Source: Haladaptatus litoreus (GTDB lineage Archaea > Halobacteriota > Halobacteria > Halobacteriales > Haladaptataceae). Taken from it: a stretch of 64,000 bases of DNA. This document shows, piece after piece, positions 51,900 to 60,266 of the stretch. The DNA lies in assembly GCF_900156425.1 (NCBI RefSeq), contig NZ_FTNO01000001.1:992001-1056000 (forward strand), read 5' to 3'. The position numbers and the translations under genes are program-made. Positions within the stretch are counted from its first letter, which is position 1. Each line of letters starts with the position of its first letter. The notes beneath the pieces were generated by a model. The model saw nothing but the letters and a program-made list of their open reading frames with translations, ran no database searches and had not been told where the DNA came from.

Positions 51900-52966
51900 C
51901 ACAAGATGCACGAAACCAGTTCCGTCCCGACGACCACGATAACGACCACTTCATCTTGACGACCGTCGTCGGAAGTTACCCGAAACCGAAATGGGTGGAC
52001 AGGGCGCGCGACCTGTATAACGACCCGGAAGGCGACTTCGACGAGAAAGCATGGAACGAAGCGAAAGACGACGCCTGCCGACTCATTACCGACGAACACG
52101 AGCGCGCAGGGTTGGACGTAGTGGTCGATGGCGAGATGCGGAGAAACGAGATGGTCGAGTTCTTCGCCCACCGAATCGACGGCTACGAGTTCAACGGCCC
52201 AGTGAAGGTGTGGGGCCACAACTGCTTCGACAAACCGAGCGTCGTGGACGAAGTCGAATACGACGACTCGTGGCTTGTGGACGAGTACGAATTTACGACG
52301 GAGGTTGCGGAGCGACCCGTCAAAGTACCGATTACCGGCCCCTACACGCTAGCGAGTTGGAGTTTCAATGAAGCCTACGCGGACGAGGAATCGCTGGCCT
52401 ACGACCTCGCGGATTTGGTCAACGAGGAAATCGAGAAACTGGTCGATGCTGGCGCGCGCTACATCCAAATCGACGAACCCGCGCTGGCGACGACGCCGGA
52501 CGACCACGCCATCGTCGGGGAATGTTTGGAGCGAATCGCGGATGGCGTTCCAGAGGATGTCTACCTCGGTCTACACGTCTGTTACGGCGACTACTCGCGC
52601 ATCTATCCCGAAATCCTCGATTTCCCGGTGGACGAGTTCGACCTCGAACTGGCCAACGGCGACTACGACCAACTGGACGTGTTCCGCGACCCCGAGTTCA
52701 CCGCGAATCTCGCACTCGGCGTGACCGACGCCCACACCGCCGAAGTCGAGACTGTCGAGGAAATCAAGGCGAACATCGAGAAAGGTCTGGAAATCGTCCC
52801 GCCCGAGCAGTTGACCGTAAGTCCGGATTGTGGCCTGAAACTGCTCCCGCGTAAGGTGGCCTACGGCAAGATGGAGAACATGGTCACGGCCGCGCGCGAG
52901 GTCGAGGCCGAATTGGATTCGGGTGAAATAGAGGTCGGAAGCACCCCCGTCAGCGCAGACGACTAG
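51896..52966 (+). CDS. metE: core methionine synthase (MetE C-terminal-like, zinc)
   Basis: A 356-residue TIM barrel that transfers a methyl group to homocysteine. FILTTVVGSYPKPKWVDRAR, GLDVVVDGEMRRNEMVEFFA and YIQIDEPALATTPDDHAI are core motifs; GLHVCYGDYSRIYPEI gives the His and first Cys of the zinc site and TVSPDCGLKLLPRKVAYGKM the second Cys. As a single barrel it lacks the MetE N-terminal domain, so the methyl donor may not be methyl-folate polyglutamate. It is coupled to the preceding zinc-free partner. Confidence 0.92.
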   Translation: MTQDARNQFRPDDHDNDHFILTTVVGSYPKPKWVDRARDLYNDPEGDFDEKAWNEAKDDACRLITDEHERAGLDVVVDGEMRRNEMVEFFAHRIDGYEFNGPVKVWGHNCFDKPSVVDEVEYDDSWLVDEYEFTTEVAERPVKVPITGPYTLASWSFNEAYADEESLAYDLADLVNEEIEKLVDAGARYIQIDEPALATTPDDHAIVGECLERIADGVPEDVYLGLHVCYGDYSRIYPEILDFPVDEFDLELANGDYDQLDVFRDPEFTANLALGVTDAHTAEVETVEEIKANIEKGLEIVPPEQLTVSPDCGLKLLPRKVAYGKMENMVTAAREVEAELDSGEIEVGSTPVSADD

Positions 52967-53509
52967 CAAGGTAGCGTCGGTTTTCGAGTAATTCGTTCGT
53001 CAGGTGCTATCTCGTTCGGCACTCACGACAGCATGTGGTCACCACGACGAAGCCAGCAGTACGTGATTTGATCAGTGTTGGTTTGTCGGGGCAAGTCACG
53101 CGCCGGATTTACAGAGAATAGTATCACGACAAAATTCCTGAAACGTCATTTTCTGCACCAAAATTTCTCGCGAGCAGAATTTACTATCCGTGCGAGAAAT
53201 AGAAAAACAACAAACAGCGACGTCTGTTGGCGAGGAATACCAAATTAATATACGCTGAAAGCGTTGAAACTAAATTCTAACCTACCCGTTACCACCCCCC
53301 GACGGACACAATCCCGGCAGTTTTTATTACCGGGGCGCGTAGGTGCGCTCAGACTGGGCAACTCGCGGGCGAGCGGCTTTGCCGCGCGCGAGTGCCAGAC
53401 CGACGTGCTGTAAGACGCCGGGGTCTGACGCTCGCGGCCCCGCGAGGATTTCAGTGAGCAACGCAACCGCCACGTCGTGTGGCGTTTCAATGCTTGAGGA
53501 AAACCAACT
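52967..53509. other. 543-bp gap with structured leader of the RNase J gene
   Basis: The left half (about 52990-53270) is AT-rich and holds no gene. TTTGTCGGGGCAAGTCACG at about 53085-53103 resembles CTTGTCGGTAGCAAGTCACG flanking copy 3, possibly a repeat remnant. TTTTTATTA at 53321-53329 is a TATA candidate, predicting a leader of about 160 nt before the RNase J start at 53510. That leader has strong hairpins at 53357-53396, 53431-53446 (CTCGCGG/CCGCGAG) and 53468-53484 (CGCCAC/GTGGCG). Confidence 0.6.
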
Positions 53510-54856
53510 ATGGAAATCGAAATTGCAACCATTGGCGGATACGAAGAAGTTGGACGGCAGATGACTGCCGTGCGCGCGGGAGACGACGTCGTCATCTTCG
53601 ACATGGGTCTGAACCTGTCGAAGGTACTCCTTCACGACAACGTTGAGACGGAAAAACTACACAGCCTCGACTTAATCGACATGGGCGCGATTCCGGACGA
53701 CCGAGTCATGTCCGACCTCGAAGGCGACGTGAAGGCTATCGTCCCGACGCACGGTCACCTTGACCACATCGGTGCCATCAGCAAGTTGGCCCACCGATAC
53801 AACGCACCAATCGTCGCCTCGCCGTTCACCATCGAACTGGTGAAACAGCAGATTCAGGGCGAGGAGAAGTTCGGGGTCGAAAACGACCTCATGAAGATGG
53901 AAGCGGGCGAGACGATGCAGTTGAGCGACGAAGTCGAACTCGAATTCGTCAACGTCACTCACTCCATCATCGACGCAATCAACCCCGTAGTTCACACCCC
54001 CGAGGGTGCCATCGTCTATGGACTGGACAAACGGATGGACCACTCGCCGGTTCTCGGCGACCCAATCGACATGAAGCGCTTCCGCGAAATCGGCCGTGAA
54101 GGCCCCGGCGTCCTCGCCTACATCGAGGACTGTACGAACGCGGGTCGGAAGGGTCGAACGCCGAGCGAATCGGTCGCTCGCCGTCACCTGAAAGACGTTC
54201 TCTACAGCATCCAAGACTACGACGGCGGTATCGTGGCGACGACGTTCTCCAGCCACATCGCCCGTGTCAAGAGTCTCGTGGAGTTCGCGGACGACATCGG
54301 TCGGACGCCGGTTCTGCTCGGCCGTTCGATGGAGAAATACTCGGGCACCGCGGAACGCCTGAACTTCGTTGACTTCCCAGAGGACATGGGCATGTTCGGC
54401 CACCGAAAATCCGTCGACCGAACGTTCAAACGCATCATGAAGGAGGGCAAGGAGAACTACCTTCCAATCGTCACTGGCCACCAAGGAGAGCCGCGCGCGA
54501 TGCTGACCCGAATGGGCCGCGGCGAGACGCCGTACCAACTGCAAGACGGTGACAAAGTCGTCTTCTCCGCGCGCGTCATTCCGGAGCCGACGAACGAGGG
54601 ACAGCGCTACCAGTCCGAGCGACTCTTGAAGATGCAGGGTGCACGGATTTTCGACGACGTGCACGTTTCCGGCCACCTCCGCGAGGAAGGCCACTACGAG
54701 ATGTTGGATGCGCTCCAACCGCAACACGTCATCCCGGCCCACCAGAACATGAAGGGCTACGCGCCGTATGTGGATCTCTGTGAGAGCCAAGGCTACCGCC
54801 TCGGCAGAGACCTCCACGCTACGCGAAACGGCAACCTCATCCAGCTTGTCGATTGA
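53510..54856 (+). CDS. rnj: archaeal ribonuclease J
   Basis: A 448-residue beta-CASP metallo-ribonuclease with 5'-3' exonuclease activity in archaea. [20 protein letters not shown] opens the protein. The metal motif is THGHLDHIG (His81, His83, Asp85, His86). [20 protein letters not shown] and [20 protein letters not shown] form motifs A-C of the beta-CASP region. [12 protein letters not shown] near the end supplies the last His. Two bases separate it from idsA, a linkage common in haloarchaea. Confidence 0.96.
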   Translation: MEIEIATIGGYEEVGRQMTAVRAGDDVVIFDMGLNLSKVLLHDNVETEKLHSLDLIDMGAIPDDRVMSDLEGDVKAIVPTHGHLDHIGAISKLAHRYNAPIVASPFTIELVKQQIQGEEKFGVENDLMKMEAGETMQLSDEVELEFVNVTHSIIDAINPVVHTPEGAIVYGLDKRMDHSPVLGDPIDMKRFREIGREGPGVLAYIEDCTNAGRKGRTPSESVARRHLKDVLYSIQDYDGGIVATTFSSHIARVKSLVEFADDIGRTPVLLGRSMEKYSGTAERLNFVDFPEDMGMFGHRKSVDRTFKRIMKEGKENYLPIVTGHQGEPRAMLTRMGRGETPYQLQDGDKVVFSARVIPEPTNEGQRYQSERLLKMQGARIFDDVHVSGHLREEGHYEMLDALQPQHVIPAHQNMKGYAPYVDLCESQGYRLGRDLHATRNGNLIQLVD

Positions 54857-54857
54857 T

Positions 54858-55913
54858 ATGACTGACGCGAGTACGGAATCACGCGAAGAACTCGTCATGC
54901 AGACGGTCGAACAGCGCCGCGAGTTGGTCAACAAGGCCATCGAGGAAGACCTCCCAATCGTCAAACCGGAACGCCTCTACGAGGCATCTCGGTATCTGCT
55001 CGATGCGGGCGGAAAACGGCTTCGTCCGACCGTGCTGTTGTTGGTCGCGGATTCGCTGGCCGACGTCGAACCCATGTCGGAAGCCTACCGAAAGTTCCCC
55101 GCGCTCGACGGAACCGAACTCGACGTGATGGCCGCTGCGGTGAGCATCGAGGTCATTCAATCCTTTACGCTCATCCACGACGACATCATGGACGACGACG
55201 ACTTGCGCCGCGGTGTTCCGGCGGTTCACGAAGCCTACGACGTTGAAACGGCGATTTTAGCTGGTGACACGCTGTACTCGAAGGCGTTCGAAATCATGCT
55301 GGACACGGGTGCGTCACCGGAACGCTGTGTCCGCGCGCTGGACGTACTCGCATCAACCTGTACGAAAATCTGTGAAGGACAGGCCCTCGACGTAGCGTTC
55401 GAGGAGCGCCCGGACGTGCTCCCCGAAGAGTATCTGGAGATGATAGAGAACAAAACCGCCGTCCTCTACGGTGCGGCGGCGAAAGTTCCCGCCGTCCTTC
55501 TGGGTGCCGACGACGAAGTCGTCGAAGAACTCTATCAGTACGGCATCGACGTCGGTCGGGCGTTCCAGATTCAAGACGACGTGCTCGACCTGACGGTTCC
55601 GAGTGAGAAACTCGGCAAACAGCGCGGAAGCGACCTCGTCGAGAATAAACAGACTATCATCACGCTTCACGCCCGCAAACAGGGTATCGACGTGGATTCG
55701 CTGGTCGAAACCGACGACGTCGGCGAGGTGACCGAGGCAGAAATCGACGCCGCAGTCGCACGACTCGAAGACGCCGGAAGTATCGACTACGCGCGCGAGA
55801 AAGCGCAGGAACTCGTCCAACGCGGTAAAGGTCGGCTTGATGTCCTGCCGGACAACGAATCGCGCTACCTGCTCGAAGAAATCGCAGACTATCTCATCGA
55901 GCGCGGGCACTGA
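54858..55913 (+). CDS. idsA: geranylgeranyl/farnesyl diphosphate synthase
   Basis: A 351-residue short-chain trans-prenyltransferase. GGKRLRPTVLLLVADSL is the IPP-binding region, LIHDDIMDDDDLRRGVPAVH has the first Asp-rich motif (Asp108, Asp109, Asp112), and FQIQDDVLDLTV the second. It supplies the C20 chain for the UbiA-type enzyme at 26.8 kb. Start at MTDASTESREE, just after the RNase J stop. Confidence 0.95.
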   Translation: MTDASTESREELVMQTVEQRRELVNKAIEEDLPIVKPERLYEASRYLLDAGGKRLRPTVLLLVADSLADVEPMSEAYRKFPALDGTELDVMAAAVSIEVIQSFTLIHDDIMDDDDLRRGVPAVHEAYDVETAILAGDTLYSKAFEIMLDTGASPERCVRALDVLASTCTKICEGQALDVAFEERPDVLPEEYLEMIENKTAVLYGAAAKVPAVLLGADDEVVEELYQYGIDVGRAFQIQDDVLDLTVPSEKLGKQRGSDLVENKQTIITLHARKQGIDVDSLVETDDVGEVTEAEIDAAVARLEDAGSIDYAREKAQELVQRGKGRLDVLPDNESRYLLEEIADYLIERGH

Positions 55914-56414
55914 ACCGCACTCGCTGACTGCTGACCCCGAATGGCGGGACGGTTTTTACGAGCGTCGTTTCTCCCGTTCGATTTGTGTTCTGACTGTGAG
56001 TTGGGTAGCGGTTACTCTCGCTCTTCAAGTCGGAAATGACACGAGAACCGTGGGGTTTGGCACTCTCGTACTGTATCTATGCGTGCAGTATCGACGCGTG
56101 AAATAGCCACAGTTTGATGTATTCCGGATTATAGATGAAATAATCCTCAATCGAGGATTCTGGATGAATGTCACTGTATTCGAAGCAGTTCTAGAACAAT
56201 TCGAGTGAGTTTAAAAATATCGTAATAGAAATTACAGCGGTAGAGCATCCATTTAGGATTAGACGCAATCCTGCGAATGATTAATTGTCGCCGGATGCAG
56301 CGTCGCAAACAGTTAGAACGATTTCAGGGTATAATACTGGATGCCGATGAGCGTTTTTCTGAACGGGAAATCTCCAGTTTGAGTGGATTATTCCTGTCCA
56401 CCCGGTGAGAAAGC
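55914..56414. other. gene-poor 501-bp gap between idsA and a basic mini-protein
   Basis: The left 190 bp carry an open stretch encoding LTVSWVAVTLALQVGNDTRT then GTLVLYLCVQY, hydrophobic and without a good start, which may be a vestige of a membrane protein. From 56110 to 56400 the sequence is AT-rich with no ORF. TTTAAAAATATCG at about 56210-56222 is a candidate promoter element. I see no RNA gene. Confidence 0.5.
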
Positions 56415-56666
56415 ATGAAAGGTAGACGAACGCTGCAGATTGGCATCGCACTAATGGCACTGGTCGGGTTGACGCTCGCAAGCGGCGCGGCAATCGCGAG
56501 CGGCGGTGATTACAGCAGTGACGACAAATACGACGACAAAAAGGACAAGAAAGACAAGAAGGACAAAAAGTACGGCAAAGACAAAAAGAAGAAGCACAAA
56601 GTGCCAGCGTGTAAGAAGTCGAACGGAAAAGCCCCGAAAAAGAATCCACACTGCAAGAAGTACTGA
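56415..56666 (+). CDS. secreted lysine-rich mini-protein
   Basis: An 83-residue protein. MKGRRTLQIGIALMALVGLT and LASGAAIASGG form a Sec-type signal peptide. The mature part is extreme: Asp/Lys repeats (KKDKKDKKDKKYGKDKKKK) followed by HKVPACKKSNGKAPKKNPHC with two cysteines. Strong positive charge is unlike the rest of this acidic proteome. A cell-surface binding role or antimicrobial-like role is conceivable but unsupported. The upstream region is AT-rich. Confidence 0.7.
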   Translation: MKGRRTLQIGIALMALVGLTLASGAAIASGGDYSSDDKYDDKKDKKDKKDKKYGKDKKKKHKVPACKKSNGKAPKKNPHCKKY

Positions 56667-56744
56667 GACGCGACGCCACTCGTTTTTTCGCGTCCGAGTA
56701 CGAAAGAGCGAGATTTTTCATTCAGACCCACAAACTATCGGGCA

Positions 56745-58463
56745 ATGAACGACGATTTGCGTGCCCAAATCGAAACTGAAGCCGAAAAACACGCGCTGTT
56801 CAACGCGCTGAAACACGAGAGCGACGCGGATGTCGGTGCCATTATGGGGCCGCTGATGGGCGAAAATCCGGAGTTCCGCGAGCACGGAAACGAGATTCCG
56901 GGTGTCGCTGGAAAAGTCATCGGGCAGGTGAATCAGTTGGACACCGAGGGAAAACGGGAGCGACTGGCCGAAATCGACCCCGAACTGGTCGAAGAGTTGG
57001 ATGCCGAGGACGAAGAAGACGACCGAGTGCTTCCAGACCTTCCGAACGCGGATGAGTACGACCAGATTCGAATGCGCTGTGCGCCGAATCCGAACGGCCC
57101 GTGGCACATGGGACACGGACGAATGCCCGCCGTCATCGGGACGTACAAAGACCTCTACGACGGCTGGTTCCTCGTTCGGTTCGACGACACCGACCCGGAG
57201 ACGAAACGCCCCGACATGGACGCCTACGACGACATTTTGGAGGACATCGACTATCTCGGCTTCGAACCGGACGAGGTGATGACGGCCTCCGACCGCCTCG
57301 AAATATACTACGACCACGCCCGCGACCTCATCGAGAAAGGCGGCGCGTACACCTGCTCCTGTTCGGGCGAGGAATTTTCTGAACTGAAAAACGACGCCAA
57401 GCCGTGTCCGCACCGCGACAAGGACGTGGAGACGACGAAGGCCGAGTTCGAGGACATGATTGCCGGGGAGTACAGTTCCGGCGAGATGGTGCTTCGCGTG
57501 AAGACGGACATCGAACACAAAAACCCGGCCCTGCGCGACTGGGTGGCATTCCGGATGATAGACACGCCACACCCACGCGAGGAGGCCGAGGAGTATCGGT
57601 GCTGGCCCATGCTCGACTTCCAGTCCGGCATCGACGACCATCTGAAGGGCATCACGCACATCATTCGCGGTATCGACCTACAGGACTCCGCGAAGCGCCA
57701 GCGGTTCGTCTACGACTACTTCGACTGGGAGTACCCCGAGGTCATCCACTGGGGCCACGTGCAGGTTGACGAGTACGATATCAAGATGTCTACCTCGACC
57801 ATCGGCGAACTCATCGAGAAGGGCGAACTCGACGGCTGGGACGACCCACGCGCGCCCACGCTCCAGAGTGTCCGCAGGCGTGGGATTCGCGGCGAAGCAA
57901 TCACGGAAGCGATGGTGGGACTCGGCACTTCCACGAGCAACGTCGATTTGGCCATGAGCACCGTCTACGCCAACAACCGAGAGTTGGTGGACGACGACGC
58001 GCCACGGTTCTTTTTCGTCCGCGACGGCGTGGAGTATCTCCTCATCGGCGAGCACCCCGAGGTCGCGGAACCCGCGGTTCACCCCGACCACGAAGACAGA
58101 GGCACCCGCACGATCCCGGCGGGCGAAGCCGTGCTCATCGAATCGGGCGATATTCCCGACCACGGCGACCGAATCTGGCTGAAAGGATTGGGTTGCTTCC
58201 AGCACACCCGTGACGCCCTCCAGTACACGGGCGACGACATCAGCGCGGTTCGTGACGAAGGCGTAGACGTGATTCACTGGGTGCCCGCCGAGGCAAACGT
58301 GTCAGTTCGCATGCGAACCATGGACGGCGACGTTGCGGGTCGCGCCGAACCGGACTTTGCAGACACCGACGTTGACGACATCGTGCAGTTCGAGCGCATC
58401 GGATTCGTGCGAGTGGATAGTCAGGGCGACGACGAAATCGTGACCTACTACACCCACGACTGA
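56745..58463 (+). CDS. gltX: glutamyl-tRNA synthetase (archaeal type)
   Basis: A 572-residue class I synthetase. An archaeal N-terminal extension of about 95 residues precedes CAPNPNGPWHMGHGRMPAVI, with the HIGH-like His-Met-Gly-His. FQSGIDDHLKGITHIIRGID lies in the connective region and DEYDIKMSTSTIGELI holds the KMSKS-like loop. The C-terminal beta-barrel anticodon domain is complete. In haloarchaea this non-discriminating or discriminating status cannot be read from sequence alone. Confidence 0.97.
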   Translation: MNDDLRAQIETEAEKHALFNALKHESDADVGAIMGPLMGENPEFREHGNEIPGVAGKVIGQVNQLDTEGKRERLAEIDPELVEELDAEDEEDDRVLPDLPNADEYDQIRMRCAPNPNGPWHMGHGRMPAVIGTYKDLYDGWFLVRFDDTDPETKRPDMDAYDDILEDIDYLGFEPDEVMTASDRLEIYYDHARDLIEKGGAYTCSCSGEEFSELKNDAKPCPHRDKDVETTKAEFEDMIAGEYSSGEMVLRVKTDIEHKNPALRDWVAFRMIDTPHPREEAEEYRCWPMLDFQSGIDDHLKGITHIIRGIDLQDSAKRQRFVYDYFDWEYPEVIHWGHVQVDEYDIKMSTSTIGELIEKGELDGWDDPRAPTLQSVRRRGIRGEAITEAMVGLGTSTSNVDLAMSTVYANNRELVDDDAPRFFFVRDGVEYLLIGEHPEVAEPAVHPDHEDRGTRTIPAGEAVLIESGDIPDHGDRIWLKGLGCFQHTRDALQYTGDDISAVRDEGVDVIHWVPAEANVSVRMRTMDGDVAGRAEPDFADTDVDDIVQFERIGFVRVDSQGDDEIVTYYTHD

Positions 58464-58510
58464 GCGAATCAGGCGTTCGTTTTTACAGCGTTTCGAATTT
58501 TCACTATCCA

Positions 58511-58860
58511 CGCGGCCACCACCGCGAAACGAGCCAGTACGGCGAGTTTCGCGGTCGGCGAGGAAGGGCAGGGCGGGTCTTGGTGTCCTCGTGAGCGAAG
58601 CAAACGACGGCTTGTCAGAGCAAGCTCTGCCAGTCGAATAAAGGGCTAAGGAGGAGCGACCGGAGTTCTCGTGAGCAAAGTGAGCGAGAGCACGGAAGAG
58701 CGTCGCTCTTCCGGTGGGAGCGACAACTGAGGGCTTCGTTTGGAGTCAGCAGCTAGCTTCTCGCTGTTTTGTCATTTCTAAGTGAGTTGAAAAGTCGAGT
58801 GAGATGTCTGCAATTCCCGACTCCAAACGAAGCCCTCAAACTTCGCTCGTTTCACTCGCT
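58511..58860. repeat. hairpin-rich intergenic element (copy 4, divergent)
   Basis: The gap 58464-58954 has no gene. Hairpins: ACCGCGAAAC/GTTTCGCGGT (58521-58530 and 58546-58555), CAGAGCAAGCTCTG near 58617-58630, and GGAAGAGC/GCTCTTCC (58694-58712). A perfect 20-bp inverted repeat TGAGGGCTTCGTTTGGAGTC occupies 58728-58747 and 58819-58838 with a 71-bp loop. The GAGCAAGCTC and GGAA-GAGC...CTTCC modules recur in copy 2. It is probably a relative of the same repeat family. Confidence 0.65.
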
Positions 58861-58954
58861 TCGTTCTCGCCCTTCATCCACCAGGGGAATGAATCCAATT
58901 GGCAGTAACCGTACTGGAAGATGGAGGGAGAGACAATTCGGAATCCGATATTCG

Positions 58955-59110
58955 CTACTTCCAATCCACGCCTTCGAGCGGTTCGGCAACGACGCCGTCT
59001 TTCTGTACCAGCACTCGCGCATGAGCAGTACACACGTCCCGATTGTCTGCCCACGGAATGTGGAGTCGAACCGCGGCCTCGTTCTCGCAGTCGTTCTCTA
59101 TACATATCAT
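58955..59110 (-). CDS. 51-residue zinc-finger-like mini-protein
   Basis: Start at MICIENDCENEAAVRLHIPW, with Cys-x4-Cys near the start and NRDVCTAHARVLVQKDG giving a Cys-x2-His. These four residues can bind zinc. The pattern matches haloarchaeal mini-proteins I have seen but cannot name. A 12-codon N-terminal extension in frame is less likely. It lies next to repeat copy 4 and diverges from the HalOD1 gene. Confidence 0.7.
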   Translation of the reverse strand: MICIENDCENEAAVRLHIPWADNRDVCTAHARVLVQKDGVVAEPLEGVDWK

Positions 59111-59217
59111 GATTGTTTGTACGGTTTCGAGGCTAATCCACATCACGGTCGGACGTGGTTTAAACTGGTTTCGAGAATAACCCCCTTCTTCAGGGACGTT
59201 GGGAAACTTCGTTGCTC

Positions 59218-59505
59218 ATGGACACGAGTGAGACGATGGAACGCGCCGAGTACGTCTACGAGATGGATGACAAAGAAAGCGTCACCGACGGCGTCGTCAC
59301 CGCGGTTGGAAGCGCAACCGGACTGTCGATGACCGAGATGCCGCCACTCCACGAGAGCGTCGATGTCGATGCGCTTAACGGTTTATTTTCTGATAGCTAC
59401 GGAGGCACCTCGCGGAATCAGGGCCGGATTAGATTTACGTACTGTGGTTGTAAGATACATGTCCTTAGTAGTGGTCGGGTTCTTGTGGAACCCGACGGAA
59501 ACTGA
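59218..59505 (+). CDS. HalOD1 output-domain protein
   Basis: A 95-residue protein. YEMDDKESVTDGVVTAVGSA, then PPLHESVDVDALNGLF and GRIRFTYCGCKIHVLSSGRV match the haloarchaeal output domain 1 of signalling proteins, with its conserved Cys-x-Cys-like turn (YCGCKI). It stands alone without a receiver or PAS domain. It is upstream of a Bat-type regulator on the same strand (44-bp gap) and may act with it. Confidence 0.85.
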   Translation: MDTSETMERAEYVYEMDDKESVTDGVVTAVGSATGLSMTEMPPLHESVDVDALNGLFSDSYGGTSRNQGRIRFTYCGCKIHVLSSGRVLVEPDGN

Positions 59506-59549
59506 ATGCCCCCCTGGTTGCTGACGCGGGGTGGAGGGTCTATCACACA

Positions 59550-60230
59550 ATGACGGTCATCGCCGAAGTGACGATTCCCGCGGACGAACTCGCGCTCGCA
59601 GAGACGTTCGAATCGGTCCCCGGATTGGTTGTCGAACTTGAACGAATGGTAGTACACCCGGAGAATCGGACGATGCCGTACATCTGGACTGTCGGACAAA
59701 CCGGGAATGATGTCGAAGCGACTCTGCAAGATGACCCGACGACGACGGCAGTAACCAAACTCAGTGAACTCGACGGCGGGTCGCTCTATCACATTCGCTG
59801 GTGTCGGGAGACGCAGTTCACGATAGAAGAGATTCTGAAAGTTGACCCGATAATTATCACCGGAACCGGTGCCAGACAGGGCTGGGATTTCCAGATTCGG
59901 TTCGGCGACCAAAAGAGTATCTCGAAGCTACAGGAGAACCTCAACGACCGCGACGTATCTGTCGAACTGAAACGTCTGTACGCACCCGAAGCGCCGACGG
60001 TGGATGGTCAGTTCATGCTCACACCGAAACAGCGAATCGCACTGACGGTTGCCCTCGACGCGGGCTACTTCGACGTGCCGAGGAAGGCGAATCTAAGCGA
60101 ACTGGCGGAACAACTCGACATTACGCCGCAGGCGCTCTCGAAGCGGCTACGACGAGCGCACAAAACGATGAGTCGGTACGTGCTCACCACGGGCGAAAGC
60201 GGGATAGAACGAGACAAACGACGTGATTAG
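59550..60230 (+). CDS. Bat-type helix-turn-helix regulator (HTH_10)
   Basis: A 226-residue protein with an N-terminal bacterio-opsin-activator-like sensor (VIAEVTIPADELALAETFES, LYHIRWCRETQFTIEEIL) and a C-terminal HTH_10 DNA-binding domain (LTPKQRIALTVALDAGYFDV, LSELAEQLDITPQALSKRLR). The second helix of the HTH, TPQALSKRLRRAHKTM, is intact. Signal and targets are unknown. Adjacent HalOD1 gene suggests a shared pathway. It converges on tmcA with a 36-bp gap. Confidence 0.93.
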   Translation: MTVIAEVTIPADELALAETFESVPGLVVELERMVVHPENRTMPYIWTVGQTGNDVEATLQDDPTTTAVTKLSELDGGSLYHIRWCRETQFTIEEILKVDPIIITGTGARQGWDFQIRFGDQKSISKLQENLNDRDVSVELKRLYAPEAPTVDGQFMLTPKQRIALTVALDAGYFDVPRKANLSELAEQLDITPQALSKRLRRAHKTMSRYVLTTGESGIERDKRRD

Positions 60231-60266
60231 CGACGACCGACTCGGTTACCGCGACACCCGACGCGA

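Noticed and set aside
53672..54964. 430-codon frame antisense to RNase J
   Set aside because: Shadow frame; no domain, and the sense strand has all beta-CASP motifs.
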